From the NCBI GenBank assembly GCA_905183005.1, contig CAJJDO010000001.1, positions 749,836-813,835 on the forward strand: 64,000 bases of DNA. Reading direction: 5' to 3'. This DNA is from Paramecium pentaurelia. Taxonomy: Eukaryota > Ciliophora > Oligohymenophorea > Peniculida > Parameciidae. This document shows positions 23,955 through 36,153 of this stretch, in pieces. Each line of letters begins with the position of its first letter. The first letter of the stretch is position 1. The notes under the pieces are model-generated. The model saw only the letters and a list, made by a program, of their open reading frames with translations. It searched no databases and had not been told where the DNA came from. The translations under genes were made by a program, and so were the position numbers.

Positions 23955-24513
23955 TCAAAATATAATACATTCCTTGCATTATTAACATCGTTATTAATTA
24001 TCACTTGGTTTACTGTATTCTTATATATATCTCTACATAAATTCTATATACTTTGGCCAAATCGTATCCCCTTATATATATTATTCAGATTTACTATATG
24101 ATTTAATTTCTGCAATATTTATCAATTATTTAGCAGCTGTTGATAATTCTCCTGCCAATTAAATACTGGCATCAATCAAATCAAAATATCTGTGATATAA
24201 ATCAATAACATCTCTATCAGTATGAGGCTATTGTTTCTTGGCAATATCATATAATGCATTTGTTTTTTAGAGATAATCAAATGCAAGGATCTATCTTCCT
24301 GCCTTAATAAATAGTGATTTACCCTACACTTCCCTTAAGAACAAAGCAAGCTTTCTCCATCCTTTTTTAATCAAGCAATTATACAGCTAAGTACAATTCT
24401 TGTAGTTATTTTTCAAAGGTCATGTTGATAAATTTGGAAATTATAGATACATATATTTCTTCACTTCCATATTCTATCTTTCCTTGATCATAATTTATGG
24501 TTTTATAATCCAT
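23955..24513 (-). CDS. HPt-like phosphotransfer domain protein without the His
   Basis: One 25-nt intron leaves 177 codons plus TGA. Residues 15-100 match a histidine-phosphotransfer four-helix bundle: YVSIISKFINMTFEKQLQEL, then MEKACFVLKGSAGRQILAFD and LQKTNALYDIAKK. The HPt signature HxLKGS is recognisable, but the phosphorylated His is replaced by Phe (FVLKGS). The C-terminal part adds further helices and an end with several Cys. The intron splits LKGS/AGR and restores the motif, supporting the model. It starts 89 bp from the divergent Kelch-BTB gene. Confidence 0.65.
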
Positions 24514-24602
24514 TTTATTAAAATATATTTAATTATTATTGTCAATTAAAAGTTTAATTTATAATTTCTAACGATAATATAAACATTATCTTATACATTA
24601 AA

Positions 24603-26117
24603 ATGAGTTGGATTACAATAAATAGTTAAAATGAAGGTCCTGGAGGTAGATGGGGACATTCAAGTATTGCATTAGATGATAAATTATACATTTTTGGTGG
24701 TTTTGGTATAAATTAGAAATATAATTAAGATGGCAATTATCTAAATGATTTTTATTCTTATGATTTTGATAATAACTTATGGCAAACAATAGTATAAAAT
24801 GGTTTGGTACCAGAACCTCGATCAAATCATATCATGTTTATTAATAACGGAACTATATATATTCAAGGTGGTGGAGGATTATCTAAAACTAGATTTGGAG
24901 ATCTTTATTCATTTAACAAAAACACTTGGATTAAATAGAAAATCAATTTAATACCTAGAACCTATCATACAGGTTGTGTTGGCGATAATAAATTATTTAT
25001 ATTTGGAGGAGAATCTGGTAGAGATTTAGACGACTTAGAAATTGTTGATTTAATCAATAATACATAATATACAGTTAAGGTTGAATGCACAAAAAAACCA
25101 GAACCAAGGCGTTTTGCAACACTTCAATTTTATAATAATTAACTAATATTAATAGGAGGATGTACTTAATCTTACAGTCTTACTCCTTCTATATATATTG
25201 CCAATTTTAAGGAAAACGACAATTATATAAGCATTTTTTGGTCTTTACTTAAAACAGAATTTCCTAAATGGGGCCAATCTTGTGTACAATTTGATGATTT
25301 ATTCTATTTATTTGGAGGAAGAGATGACAAAGATTCTGATGAACTTTACTCTTTTGATTTATAAAACAATTAAATTCAGATAATTAAAAACGAAAATAAA
25401 ATTAAAGCAAGAAGAAGACATAGTGCATCTGTTATTGGTAATTCTTTAGTTATTTTTGGTGGTTTTAATGGAAAATATTAAAATGATTTATGCTTTTAGG
25501 AATTACCTCTTGTTAATTCTATACCTCTTTCTGTTGAATTGCTTTCTAAACCTTATGAAGAAATATCATAACATTAGTTTGAAAACTACTTTTAATCAGA
25601 AAATGGAATTTATTTTTATAATGATTAATATGATTGTTTAATCTAAACTGATGAAAAATGTTTTGGTGTTGATTAATAAGTTCTAATTAATGCATCAGGA
25701 TACTTTAGAGAATTATTTTATGGAGATTATGCAGAAGGATAATTACTATAACTTGACTTATCATATGTTGATAATATTGCTTTTGGTATTGTATTGATAT
25801 TCTCATACAAAAATAATTTGATACTTCCTATTCTAAATAAAGAGGAACTTTTCAGCCTATTAGAATTGTGTGATTACTTAGATATGCCATAATTAAAAGA
25901 GAAAACCTAATATTATATTGCTTAAACTGTAGATAAGAACACATTATAGGAAATATACAATCTCTCAATAGAACATTAGAATAATTAGTTATAACATTTT
26001 TGTGCATTTAAGGTTTCAAAATTGAAAATGCCATTACAAGAAATTGACAATTTATAAAGTTAATAAGTAAATAATATGAAAAAAATAAGAAAATTGTCAT
26101 TAGTTAATGAATAATGA
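24603..26117 (+). CDS. Kelch-repeat and BTB domain protein
   Basis: A single frame of 504 codons plus TGA. Kelch blades occupy about residues 10-300, recognisable by GGFG, GGGG, GGES, GGCT, GGRD and GGFN double-Gly motifs and by RWGHSSIALDDKLYIFGG and RRHSASVIGNSLVIFGG. A BTB-like domain follows (about residues 370-430): QVLINASGYFRELFYGDYAE and NKEELFSLLELCDYLDMP. Such proteins act as substrate adaptors for Cul3 ubiquitin ligases or as scaffolds. The Kelch-then-BTB order is the reverse of metazoan KLHL proteins but is common in protists and plants. Confidence 0.88.
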
Positions 26118-27216
26118 TTAGTTTATATATACTACTATTATAGTTATAATATTTATTATTCATTCAAAATATTTTGAATTTAATCACAAAAAATATATAT
26201 CAAGTTTTATAGATTTCTCTTTCTATTTTTTGACTTATAGTATTTAGTAAGGAGAAATTTATAAATTTATTATAATTCTACAAAATCTAAATCTAAGTAA
26301 AATTTCAAAATTTTCCAATAGAATTAGAAACAGTCCTATAACTTTTTTATTAATAGTATATAAATTTTTGAAATAATTCATATTATCATATGGAGACTGT
26401 TATCTTCAGTGTTATTTTGTTAAATTAATATTTCTTATATGTTTTTATCTTTATGATATTGATGTAATGCTAAGTTAGAAGTTTTTTCTATTAGATGTAA
26501 ATCATCTGATAAATTTATGTTTTTAAATTAAATAAATGAAAAAGTTGACTTAAGAAAGATAATGTTAACTTCAATCTTTTAAAAATGTGAAAACACTGAA
26601 AAAATTAAACATTTATTAGAATTAGTAATAAAATTAAAAACCCTTTCAATAGATGAGTATTTTAAGTTGAATTTAAGAAATCAAGACAATATATAATTAA
26701 TTATTTAAGAAAATATTCTTAATATGTTAAGATTAAAAATTAGAAAAAACACAACATCTAATTCTTCACATTAAATGATTATAATTATTTACAATATGTG
26801 TATTTACAAATGACTTCAATTAAGTTGTAATAAATTCTAATATAAATTTATATGACGTAAACTTATTCGAAATTAAAATGATTGAAATAGATGCAACTGT
26901 CAAAAATTTTAAGAAGCATCAAATATATTCTTCTAAATATATTATTGATACATTTATGACTTCTTAAGATGATATTCATAAAGTAGATTCAATTAAAAAT
27001 GTAAAATCTATATGTTTTTAGAGAGATGACGACATTATAAAAACTGATTTCCAATATAAACTTTATGTATCAGAAATGATCAGATATAATATAATCATAA
27101 TTTGCATCATCAGAATTAATGCATAATTTTCTGCATTTTCTGATCGTATATATATTCAATTTTGTTCTAATTAAAACTCATTAATTTATAAATATACATT
27201 CAGCAAAAACAAAAAA
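26118..27216. other. Intergenic; one weak coding-like frame
   Basis: About 1.1 kb. A plus-strand frame from a Met near 26518 to TGA near 26812 (containing KHLLELVIKLKTLSIDEYFK) looks mildly protein-like, and its frame is open a little further upstream. Composition is close to what AT-rich DNA gives with one stop codon, so I do not call it a gene. Confidence 0.35.
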
Positions 27217-27420
27217 ATGACTGAACAACTTAATAATCAAACTTAAATCACTTTGATGACTGAAAGATATAATGAATAATATGAAAATAACAAAGAAACA
27301 GAAATAAAAATGCAAAAAGGATTAAAAAAAGATTTGACAGATTGTGTCACTAAAGTAGTTGGAGAAGTGGCAATGAAAGTTTGCTTTGCTTTAACAGTTG
27401 CTTTCTGTATTGGATGTTGA
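27217..27420 (+). CDS. Small protein with C-terminal hydrophobic tail
   Basis: A 67-codon frame plus TGA. The first 45 residues are hydrophilic and helical (MTEQLNNQTQITLMTERYNE...). The end, VAMKVCFALTVAFCIGC, is hydrophobic with Cys residues that could be lipid-modified or form a tail anchor. I recognise no family. An A-rich leader precedes the ATG. Confidence 0.55.
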
Positions 27421-28994
27421 GAATTCAACCATAAAAACTTTCTTTTCTTGACTTTTATATTTATGTGTATAGCATTTTAAACCTTAAAAAAAACAACTAA
27501 TTCTTATAAATATAGACCTTTATTATACAATTTTTAGTTGTATAATCATTTACTAAATTTAGACTTATAAGTTCTTCTTCAAAAAGAACATTATGAAAAA
27601 TTTATTGTATAACAGATTAATTGCTTAAGTAAAGTTATACAGTACTATTATTTGAATAAAAAATTTCACCATTTTGATAATACTCATAAATTACCTCTAA
27701 TTTCTTAGACATAAGGCATCTCTAACCTTAATTCTAATGTAATTATTTTTAAATTGTATTGATCTATAAATTTAGTAAAGGAACAATATTTTTTATATAA
27801 AGCAATTGTTCAATATTATAATACTGTTGTAAATACTGAAGAATATATGTTTTAAAATAAGTAATGGTAAATTATATATATTACAACTAAATATTTGTTT
27901 TAAGTATAAAAATTCTTATACTTCTTTAAAGAAAATATACCTCATATTAAAATTTTATATTATTAAAAGAGAGATATTCTTTATAATTAATCTCAAAAAA
28001 TAAAAAGCATCATTTGAATTACGAATTATGAACAAAATGACTATCTTTCTTAATTTAGCAAAAAAAGTATTAAAATAATTTACGAGATAAAAAATACTAT
28101 ATAAATTATGTATATATGAAATTTTGTGTTAAAGATATAAGATTATATTAACGAATATGATGTCTTAAGATTAAATTCAATTTTGATCTGATCGTATCTT
28201 CATACAATAAGAAATTTTATCCTTAAATTATATAAATTGAGATACTATTATAAATAAGTGATAAATTATTATAGATAGCAATTAGAAAAGTATAAATAAA
28301 TATTTGCTGAAATTATTTTGTGGAATTTATAAACTTATTTTCAATAGATTAGAACTTGTTTTATAAAAGCATGCATATAAATATATCATTTTTTATCAGT
28401 ATGTTAGAGTTTAAAACTATTTAATCAATCACAATATTAAGATTTAGGATAGAAAAATAAAAATGAATATTAAATAAAATAAATTTATATTTGAACTTGA
28501 TATCATAATTAGTAAATATTATTAGATGATACGACATTTAAGTTTAATTCTACTATGCTAAATCGAATAATTAAGTAATTAATTTAAAATAATATCGATA
28601 TCTATCATCTAAAATATTAAATATATGCTATTATTATATAAATCAAAAATAAACCTATATTGTATCTTTTATATTTGAAATTATTATAACCAAAAAAAAA
28701 GAAATTAATTCATTATTATATTTATTATTAAATCTTATTATCAATTAAGATAAAATAATGAATAAAATATTATAATATAAATTTGGCTTGTTTTTAAGTG
28801 ATTAGAAATAATTTAAATGGTTACAATAATCTGGTTATTGCCAAAATAATATATTTTTTGCATATTTAGTTCGTAAAATCAAGTTTGCTAATTATACTTA
28901 AGTTATGCTAATAATAAGATATAAGATTTAATATCACTTAAAATCTGATTTCACAGATTAATTAATCAAATTTATTTATATCTTGATCATCGTC
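27421..28994. other. Long intergenic region, no supported gene
   Basis: About 1.6 kb. Two in-frame plus-strand ORFs (27421-27770 and onward to about 28017) are separated by one TGA, but they are dominated by Ile, Tyr, Phe, Lys and Asn codons expected by chance at this base composition. Confidence 0.45.
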
Positions 28995-29746
28995 ATGTTA
29001 ACATAAGTTAGGGAAGTAACAATAACAAAAAGAACCTCAAAAGCCTTTAAAACTAAGAAGGATTTGGGTTTAGGAGGATAAAAAAATGAAATATTATAAT
29101 TAGACTTTCATCATCCTGTCAATACAAATTCTGAAATCTTTGTCTATGATCATAAATACTTTACTCCAAGTAATGATTAACCTAATTGTATGCATTTATG
29201 TCATTTTTAGATGTGTGTGATATAACTGAAAATGAAGATAGCGTTTATTCGCAATAATTTATGATGGATTAAGATAACCAAATAAACTAAACCCCTTAAC
29301 AAGAGAAGATAAAATTAATACGCTATTCAACTAAGAAAAATAAGGAAAATAAAAAAAGAAAGTATAAAAATAGAACAAAAACATTTTCTAAAGAAGAAGA
29401 TTAAAGATTGTTAAACTACATACTTAAGAAAGGACCCAAGTTTCATAAGTTCTCCAGATATTTTCCAGGAAAAACAACAAATATGTTAAAGAATAGATAT
29501 TATAAATAACTAAGATTTGTTTGGGATGATATTTTAGGAATGTATAATTTTAAATATTTTAGATAATACCATCATTTGAATTTCATTTCTAAAGAGCAAA
29601 CATCAAGAACAGAAAAATCTATTGATTAAATAAACATAGAAGAAATAGAAGAACTTTAATTGTTTCCAGAAGTAGAAGGCGTACTATTCAAATTTTTAGA
29701 TTGTTTATCTACAACATTTAATAATATTCATACAAACTTTATATGA
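28995..29746 (+). CDS. MYB/SANT-like single-domain protein (paralog 2 of 3)
   Basis: A 23-nt intron and a probable in-frame 21-nt intron (gtataatt...tttag) give 235-242 aa. The N-terminus is basic (TQVREVTITKRTSKAFKTKK), followed by an acidic, Gln-rich stretch. The domain reads FSKEEDQRLLNYILKKGPKF, then FPGKTTNMLKNRYYKQLRFV. It shares LKNRYYK and WxxxLGM with the gene at 11629, and the in-frame intron lies at the same position there. Probable nuclear DNA- or histone-binding protein. Confidence 0.75.
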
Positions 29747-30719
29747 GTTTACTAATGATGAATATTTATACATAGTATATCGAGTATTAGATTACACATA
29801 TTTATTTTTCAAAAAAGTTATATTTTATTTAAATATCTATAGTCTAATTAATTACGTTTCACTATTAAAAGAAGTATTTTTAATGAATCCTCCTCATCTC
29901 ATAAAAATTAGAAGTCATGAATCCATTTTGAAAATATATTTTTAATCCAACTTATCATATCTTTTTGAAAAGTTTTTTATATACCAAAAATTTATCAAAT
30001 TCATTAAAGTTCCTTCAGGATTTTAATAGATTAATTGAGATGACTTTATATATTTACTTTTTCTCCAATTTGTTTTCAGTTAGTTTAGAGATTAAAAAAA
30101 TTAAATTTTTAGCAAGATATTTAATTTAACTAGGAATTAATTTAAAAGAAAAAATTAACAATTAATATTATGATAAGGCATGGCGTTTTTTTAGTCAATA
30201 ATAATTTTGATGAAAAAAATTTGTATTTTTTTGATATTTGCAGTTCTAAATCAATTCAGTAATAATTTAATTCTTGCCATATTAATCTGATAGAATTATT
30301 TAAGCTGTTATTAAAAAGTAGCAATAAAATAAATTAAGATAAAATGACTTTTATTTTCTTTAGCATATCATATATTATTTTACTCAAAACATATTTTCAA
30401 ATTAAAATAATAATATCATATTTTTAATATAAATATATATATATATATTATTTAAGTTCCATTTTCTTCTTTATTTGATAAATTCAGTCATTTCACAGAT
30501 AATAACATATATATTTGATTATACTTAAATTCAATAATTGAAACAAAAATACTAACTTTTCATAAAATATTTTTTAATTATAATTATTTTCATCTACCAT
30601 GAATATATAGACATTAATCATTGATTAGAGTTTTAAGAAATTTAACTATTTAAATTACTATAAGTTTTAGTATAAATAGTTTAGGATAACATAATACATA
30701 AACATATAGTATATTAAAT
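29747..30719. other. Long intergenic region, no gene recognised
   Basis: Nearly 1 kb of AT-rich sequence, including a short (TA)n run around 30429-30449. No coding pattern seen on either strand. Confidence 0.5.
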
Positions 30720-30956
30720 TCATGATTTTTATGTTCCTTTTTGAGTAGGTAAGTTTGAGACATTCTTACCTTCACTTAAGACAGGAGATACTTCACTAAC
30801 TATTTACTTTTTGGCCTAAGTAATCCTTGTGGAGTTAATTTTATATTCCCTGGATATGATTCCTTCTTCTTTACTCATTTTTCTTCCAGCTTAAAGAGGA
30901 ACATTAACAAAACACATATCCTTCTTAGATTTTAGTTTTGTCGACGTACAACCCAT
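30720..30956 (-). CDS. Small protein with N-myristoylation motif
   Basis: A 78-codon frame plus TGA with no intron. It begins MGCTSTKLKSKKD: Gly2, Cys3, Ser5-type context is the classic signal for N-myristoylation with adjacent palmitoylation, so membrane attachment is likely. The rest is basic and Ser/Thr-rich (INSTRITQAKKQIVSEVSP). No domain recognised. Confidence 0.65.
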
Positions 30957-31096
30957 TTATTATAAAATAATTTATGTTTTTTTTAGTTATTTTGATAAAG
31001 AATTATATACATGAAATCTATGTTTTATCAAATTAATAGTTAAGATTCCAAAACGAGAAGAATATTGTAGTAGTTAATATATATTATAAATTATTT

Positions 31097-32503
31097 TCAT
31101 TTTAGTTTTTGAAGAGAAAGCATATTTAGAGTGAGTAAAACAATTATCTGTTTATGAAAGCTATTATAAAATAAAATTAACTTACCATTCAACCACTATA
31201 TTAAAGAGTATCTTTTTAGTAAATTATTTGTTTAATAACTAGGTCTACTCTATTTATTTATTTAAGGAGATTTAATGGAGTTGAATGAAGTCAGTTAATT
31301 TGATTTACTTGCCCAAAATTTAGCAATCATCTTCAAAAGCATAAATAATTGCTTTTCAGTATTTTTTCGAAATAACAATTATTCTTTATCCATCTGGATA
31401 ATTATGCACTTAGGTATCAGTTTAACTTTAAGTTTTAACTCTTTTTTTTCCTGTCTCGTTTATTATGAGACATCTTATTTTGTAAAGGATAATTACCTAT
31501 CTATATTTATACCTTTGAAGTATAAATGTTATAGAGCTGTCTAAGCGGAAATCCTTTTATTAGGATCAAGAGTCAACATCTAATCTATGAGATTGACTAA
31601 AAGGGGAGACATTTTCCTTTCAAGTAATGAATGTAAGATCTTGGGAAAATTCTCGTTATTGATCAATTTAGAGTAATTTTTTAATGTTGTCACTCCTTAC
31701 CAAGTTTCTATTAAATTAAATATTATTCTATTACCTTCAGTAGGAGTTCCACATAATTTTAAAATTTATTGAAAACTATTGGCTTCAGACTATCCCTTGA
31801 AGGGATTGCTTCTAAAGAGAAGTTCGATAAACAAAACCCCTGCTGACCAAACATCAACCTTAGAGCAGTATTTTTAACCTAATATTAGTCATTTAATAAA
31901 CCAAGGAACACTTCTGGAGCCCTATATTGATGATTTTATATTCTGGTGGTTTGAGGCTTGAATTTTTTTAAATTTTGAGCCATTCCCAAATCACAAATTT
32001 TAATTGTTAAATTTTTGTGTAAAATATTGTTAGCTAAAATAGTTTTAAACCATTTTACGTTTAAGGTCTCTATGTATTATACCAAGATCATGTAAATAAG
32101 CTAAACCTTTTAACACTTAAAACATAATCTACTTGGCTTAGACCTCAGTGAAGATGTCTCTTCTCATAGCTGTAAGTAAATCTTCTTCCATATATTCCAT
32201 TATTATGTATGTCTTTCTATTTTAATAAGCTAATTCTTTAAATAACACTATTTAATCACAATGAAGAGATCTAAGTATTTCAATCTCTCTTAATGCTTAA
32301 GCATTTATCTTATATAGAATAATATATCAAACCCCTTAATCATTAATACGATGGGATAATTCTTTGATGGCAACTGTCTCTCTGGTGTGCATATTCACAC
32401 CTTGATATACAGTTCTAAGATTAAAATGATCAATTTACCCATAATCACCATACCCAATATTCTTTTGTATAATAAACTTTGATTTTAACTCTTTGGTTTA
32501 CAT
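31097..32503 (-). CDS. CMGC-type Ser/Thr protein kinase
   Basis: Five introns (24, 24, 25, 23 and 27 nt) leave 427 codons plus TGA. Kinase motifs: IGYGDYGTVYQ (Gly loop), VAIKEL, IIHRDLKPANIL, ICDLGMAQ (DLG in place of DFG), NHQYRAPEVFLG and DVWSAGVLFIELL, then CGTPTEE and DPNKRISAQTALQHLYF. The T-loop ending in YRAPE and the CGTPT segment are CDK/MAPK-like. The C-terminal 140 residues have poor composition; the true 3' end may involve another intron, so the exact stop at 31097 is less certain than the kinase domain. Confidence 0.83.
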
Positions 32504-32718
32504 AGAAGAAGAAGATATTCGTTAGAAAGTGAAATTCTAAATCATTGAAAAAAGGAATATATTAATTTATATTTATAATAAATATCAGATGTTTAATCAT
32601 TCTATTTTTTGGACTCTATCAACCTAAATAAAGACTATATTCATGGAATTACTAAAAATTCCTATAAATTTTTGGTTCAAAATAAACACACTATAAAATT
32701 ATCACATAAATAATATAA

Positions 32719-34724
32719 TCAACTTTTATAGCATTCAAATTCATCACCAACTTTCACTTCAACATTTGATATTATTGATAATCCACAATCTTTTCCAGAT
32801 TCTATACGATCAACTTCTTCTTTAAAATGTTTTAAATTGGCAATTTCAAGATCAGCTGCAACAACCTTACCTCCTCTCAATAATCTTACTCTACACTTTT
32901 TATTCAAAACTCCATGAGTAACAGTTAAACCATAAATCTTTCTAGATTAACCTTTGAGTTTCACATCGAATATATTTTATACTTTAGCTGTTCCAATTAC
33001 ACTAACCTTAGCATTTCTAGGAGCAGTTACTAAAGTTTTTAAGTCATCAATTAAATGATAAATAATTTAATGTTAGATTATATCTATTTTATCTTATTAA
33101 GCTTATCTAATGATATCATTTGAAACATTTGAATTTAATGTGACTATTGTTGCACCAAATAATTAAGCATCTTTAAAATCCTTTTAGGTAACATCTCCAA
33201 CTCCTTATGAAAGTATCAATATTTCAGCATTCTCCTTTTCCTTTAATTAATTCACTAATTTTATAAGGGTCTCCAAAGTTCCAAAATCTTAACCTTTTAT
33301 CACTAATTTTAACACTTATGTATCTGGTGCAAGATTAATCATTTAAGAAGAGAATAATTCATGTTATCTTAATTTTTCTACTAAAGCTTCTTTCATTTCT
33401 GGATCCTCAGTTGATTCAATTTCTTCTCTTAACATATTTTAAATTTCCTTATATTTTTCTATAAGATGTTTAGTATCACCATAAACATCTCTTTTTTCAT
33501 GTTTATTTTGAAATTTAATCTTACCAAATGATCCATCAATAATTTCTGCATTTTATAATAATTTCATCTCTGCTTCTTTTTTTCTTTTATTTACAATCAA
33601 TTAAGCTATTAATTCATTTTTAGCTACAAAAAATTTAGAACCACTCTAAGGAATATCCTTTAATCCTATCTAAAAATTATATAAAATTCATTAAATACAA
33701 TTTCAATTGCACTTGAAGGTCCTGCTATTTACAAAAGGTTTGATCTATCATCCCTCATTATTCTAATTTTTCCATATTAATTGCCAACTACAATTAAATC
33801 ATTTATTTTGAGACTTCCTTTTTATACTATTATTGTAGATCCTCTTTCTTCAGTCAATTCTGCTTATCTTGCTTCTAGAACAACTCCTTAAGCAGGTACC
33901 TAAGGATCAGCCTTTAATTCTAATAGCTCTCCTTAAAATTGTATTAATTCTAATAGTAAATCAATATTCTTTCCAGTTTTTGCACTTATATGTACAACTG
34001 GAATATTTCCTCCTTAAGTTTCTAAATCTAGACCACATTCTAATAATTCTAATTCAATATCTTCTGGATTTACATTAGGAACATCAATTTTATTGATAGC
34101 AACAATAATAGGGATATTTAATTAAGAAGCAATTTAGATTACTTCTTTAGTTTATGGTTAAACTCCATCAGCTGCAGATACAACCAAAATAATTATATCA
34201 GTAAACTCAGCTCCTCTCTATCTCATATTAGAAAATGCCTCATGTCCTGGAGTATCAATAAATGTGATTTAATTCTCTCCAACTTTTACATGAAAAGCAC
34301 CAATTTTTTATGTTATACCTCCTACTTCTCCTTCAGCTATATTTGAATTTCTTAGTCTGTCTAATAATGTAGTTTTTCCATGATCTACATGCCCCATGAT
34401 AGTTACAATTGGAGGTCTTGTAATTGGATTTTCTTTGTAAGAGCTTAAATTATATAATGGTAAAATGGGTTCAATAAGATCTTTAGTTATTTTAGTATAA
34501 TTAACAGGTTATTTAGAAAATTGATTTATTGTTCTGATTAGTTCTTTTTAGTCAATATCAGTCAAGATAGAGAGTTATTAGATTGAAAGCTAATCAGAGA
34601 GGGCTATGTTTTTTAAAACCATTTTTGTAGGTATGTTATCTGGGTTTGAATATTTAAAGATTTGTTATTAGGAATCTTAAATGGCTTAGGCAAACCTATA
34701 ACAGAACTTTCTAAAAATAATCAT
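32719..34724 (-). CDS. MTIF2: Mitochondrial translation initiation factor IF-2
   Basis: One 29-nt intron leaves 658 codons plus TGA. The N-terminus (MIIFRKFCYRFAQAIQ) has the Arg-rich, acid-free look of a mitochondrial presequence. The G domain follows at about residue 105: IVTIMGHVDHGKTTLLDRL (G1), GGITQKIGAF (G2), FIDTPGHEAFSNMRQRGA (G3), AINKID (G4) and SAKTG (G5). IF-2 domains II and III continue to a C-terminal domain ending CRVRLLRGGKVVAADLEI. This GTPase brings initiator tRNA to the mitoribosome. The long bacterial N-terminal extension is missing, as in other mitochondrial IF-2. Confidence 0.94.
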
Positions 34725-34809
34725 AATTAAATTTTATTACAATAGAACTTCAATATTTGGATAGTGTTATAAAAAATAAGAATAAATCATAACTTGTTTA
34801 ATAATAATT

Positions 34810-35616
34810 TCATTAAATCATAATTAATATTGCTAGACTGATGATTTAAATTAGAGGGGCATAGCAAAGTTCACAACTTCCGCTATCCAATTCAACGTTA
34901 TTCCATGTTGCAAAATTCAATGTATTTAAACTACATGTGAATGGTGATAAATCAGATAAAGAAGCATCCCTACATTTAGCTGGCTTTTCTGAATAATCAA
35001 CGTAACATGGTTAAATATATGTAGAATTGTTATTTCTAGATAAAAATAAGGTACATTCAGAAGTAGGTTTATTATCACAAGTAGCTGAAACACATGTTTA
35101 ATTATTCAATATCCAAGTACAATATAAATTATAAGTTTAGCATTAAGTTTATGAATCTAATAGTGTGCAATTAAAATCTTAACATTATGTATTTTCCCAT
35201 AAGCATAATTAACCTTAACCAGAATATAAGCATTCTGATTATGTTGTGTATTAAGAACAAGGATTAGTAGTTAAACTATAGCATTCCTTTGCTGTTGAAT
35301 TATACATTCCACAATAAGATGATTATGATTCACACTATGATGTGGATGTTGAATTTAATGAACTACAATTTGTTAAATCTAAACAGCTTGAATTCTAAGC
35401 ATAATAAAAGCATTCTTTCTTATTCTTACATTATAATGGATAATAAAAATCACCGCAACTTTTTTTGATACAATTAGTAGTGTTCCAAATACATTATTAA
35501 TTTAAAGCACATTCATATTGATTTTTATAATCAGTACAAAGACATTAGTTCTTTTGATTAACAACAATTGCAGTTGTATAAATTAAGAAAGTCAATGGGA
35601 TTATAAATTATATCAT
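34810..35616 (-). CDS. Cys-rich secreted or surface protein, paralog of 12935 gene
   Basis: A single frame of 268 codons plus TGA. It starts with a signal peptide (MIQFIIPLTFLIYTTAIVV) and continues with Cys modules such as CALNQQCIWNTTNC, CGMYNSTAKEC and CTWILNNQTC, with several N-x-S/T sequons. The end is SGSCELCYAPLIQIISLAIL, the same SC-x-x-C plus hydrophobic tail as the gene at 12935-13855 (SSSCTPC...). That tail suggests a GPI signal or single anchor. Function unknown. Confidence 0.76.
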
Positions 35617-35660
35617 TTTAAATAAATAATTTATAGTTTCTTTAATATTTTATTATATAT

Positions 35661-36084
35661 TCACTCCATACTAGCCTTTTTACGTTCATAAATATTAAGA
35701 ATAGAGATCTTTTCACCTCCCTTCTATCTACCAATTTTTACACCTCTCATCATAATTCTCATTTTTCTACCATCTACCAATTTCCTATTAAATTCAAGTT
35801 TTCTCCATTATGTCATAAATGGAAACCATTGTCTTTTAGCATATAATAAATCATTACGCTGGATTCCATACTGGTACACTATATTATCTAGCTCTATTTT
35901 AGCCTGAATCTAATCTCTTAATTGCCTTCATTCCATTTCTTAAATTACCACCAAAGGAAATTCCAAATATACGAGCTGCCACTAAATCTAATTTTTATGA
36001 TGGAGTCAAATTGTCCATTTTATATGATGATCTAACAGATGGTGAAATACCAAGTCGAAAGTTAGGTAACTTAATATGAGGCAT
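35661..36084 (-). CDS. Small basic protein, unknown
   Basis: One 25-nt intron leaves 132 codons plus TGA. It starts MPHIKLPNFRLGISPSVRSS and is strongly basic throughout (FNRKLVDGRKMRIMMRGVKI). Basic, compact and intron-split proteins of this size are often ribosomal or mitoribosomal, but I cannot match a family. It lies directly downstream of the MORN gene on the same strand, 69 bp apart. Confidence 0.62.
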
Positions 36085-36153
36085 AAATATAATCTAATAA
36101 TTAAAAATTATGAAAGAAAAAACAAGAAATAAATTAGTATCTTCTTTTTGTAT

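Noticed and set aside
26518..26812. Plus-strand frame with some acidic and helical text
   Set aside because: Too short and too close to chance composition; no signal peptide, motif, intron support or homolog recognised.
27421..28020. Two consecutive plus-strand open frames separated by one TGA, like a broken gene
   Set aside because: With a single stop codon and about 80% AT, open runs of 80-100 codons are expected by chance; the amino acids are those of random AT-rich codons and no intron removes the TGA.
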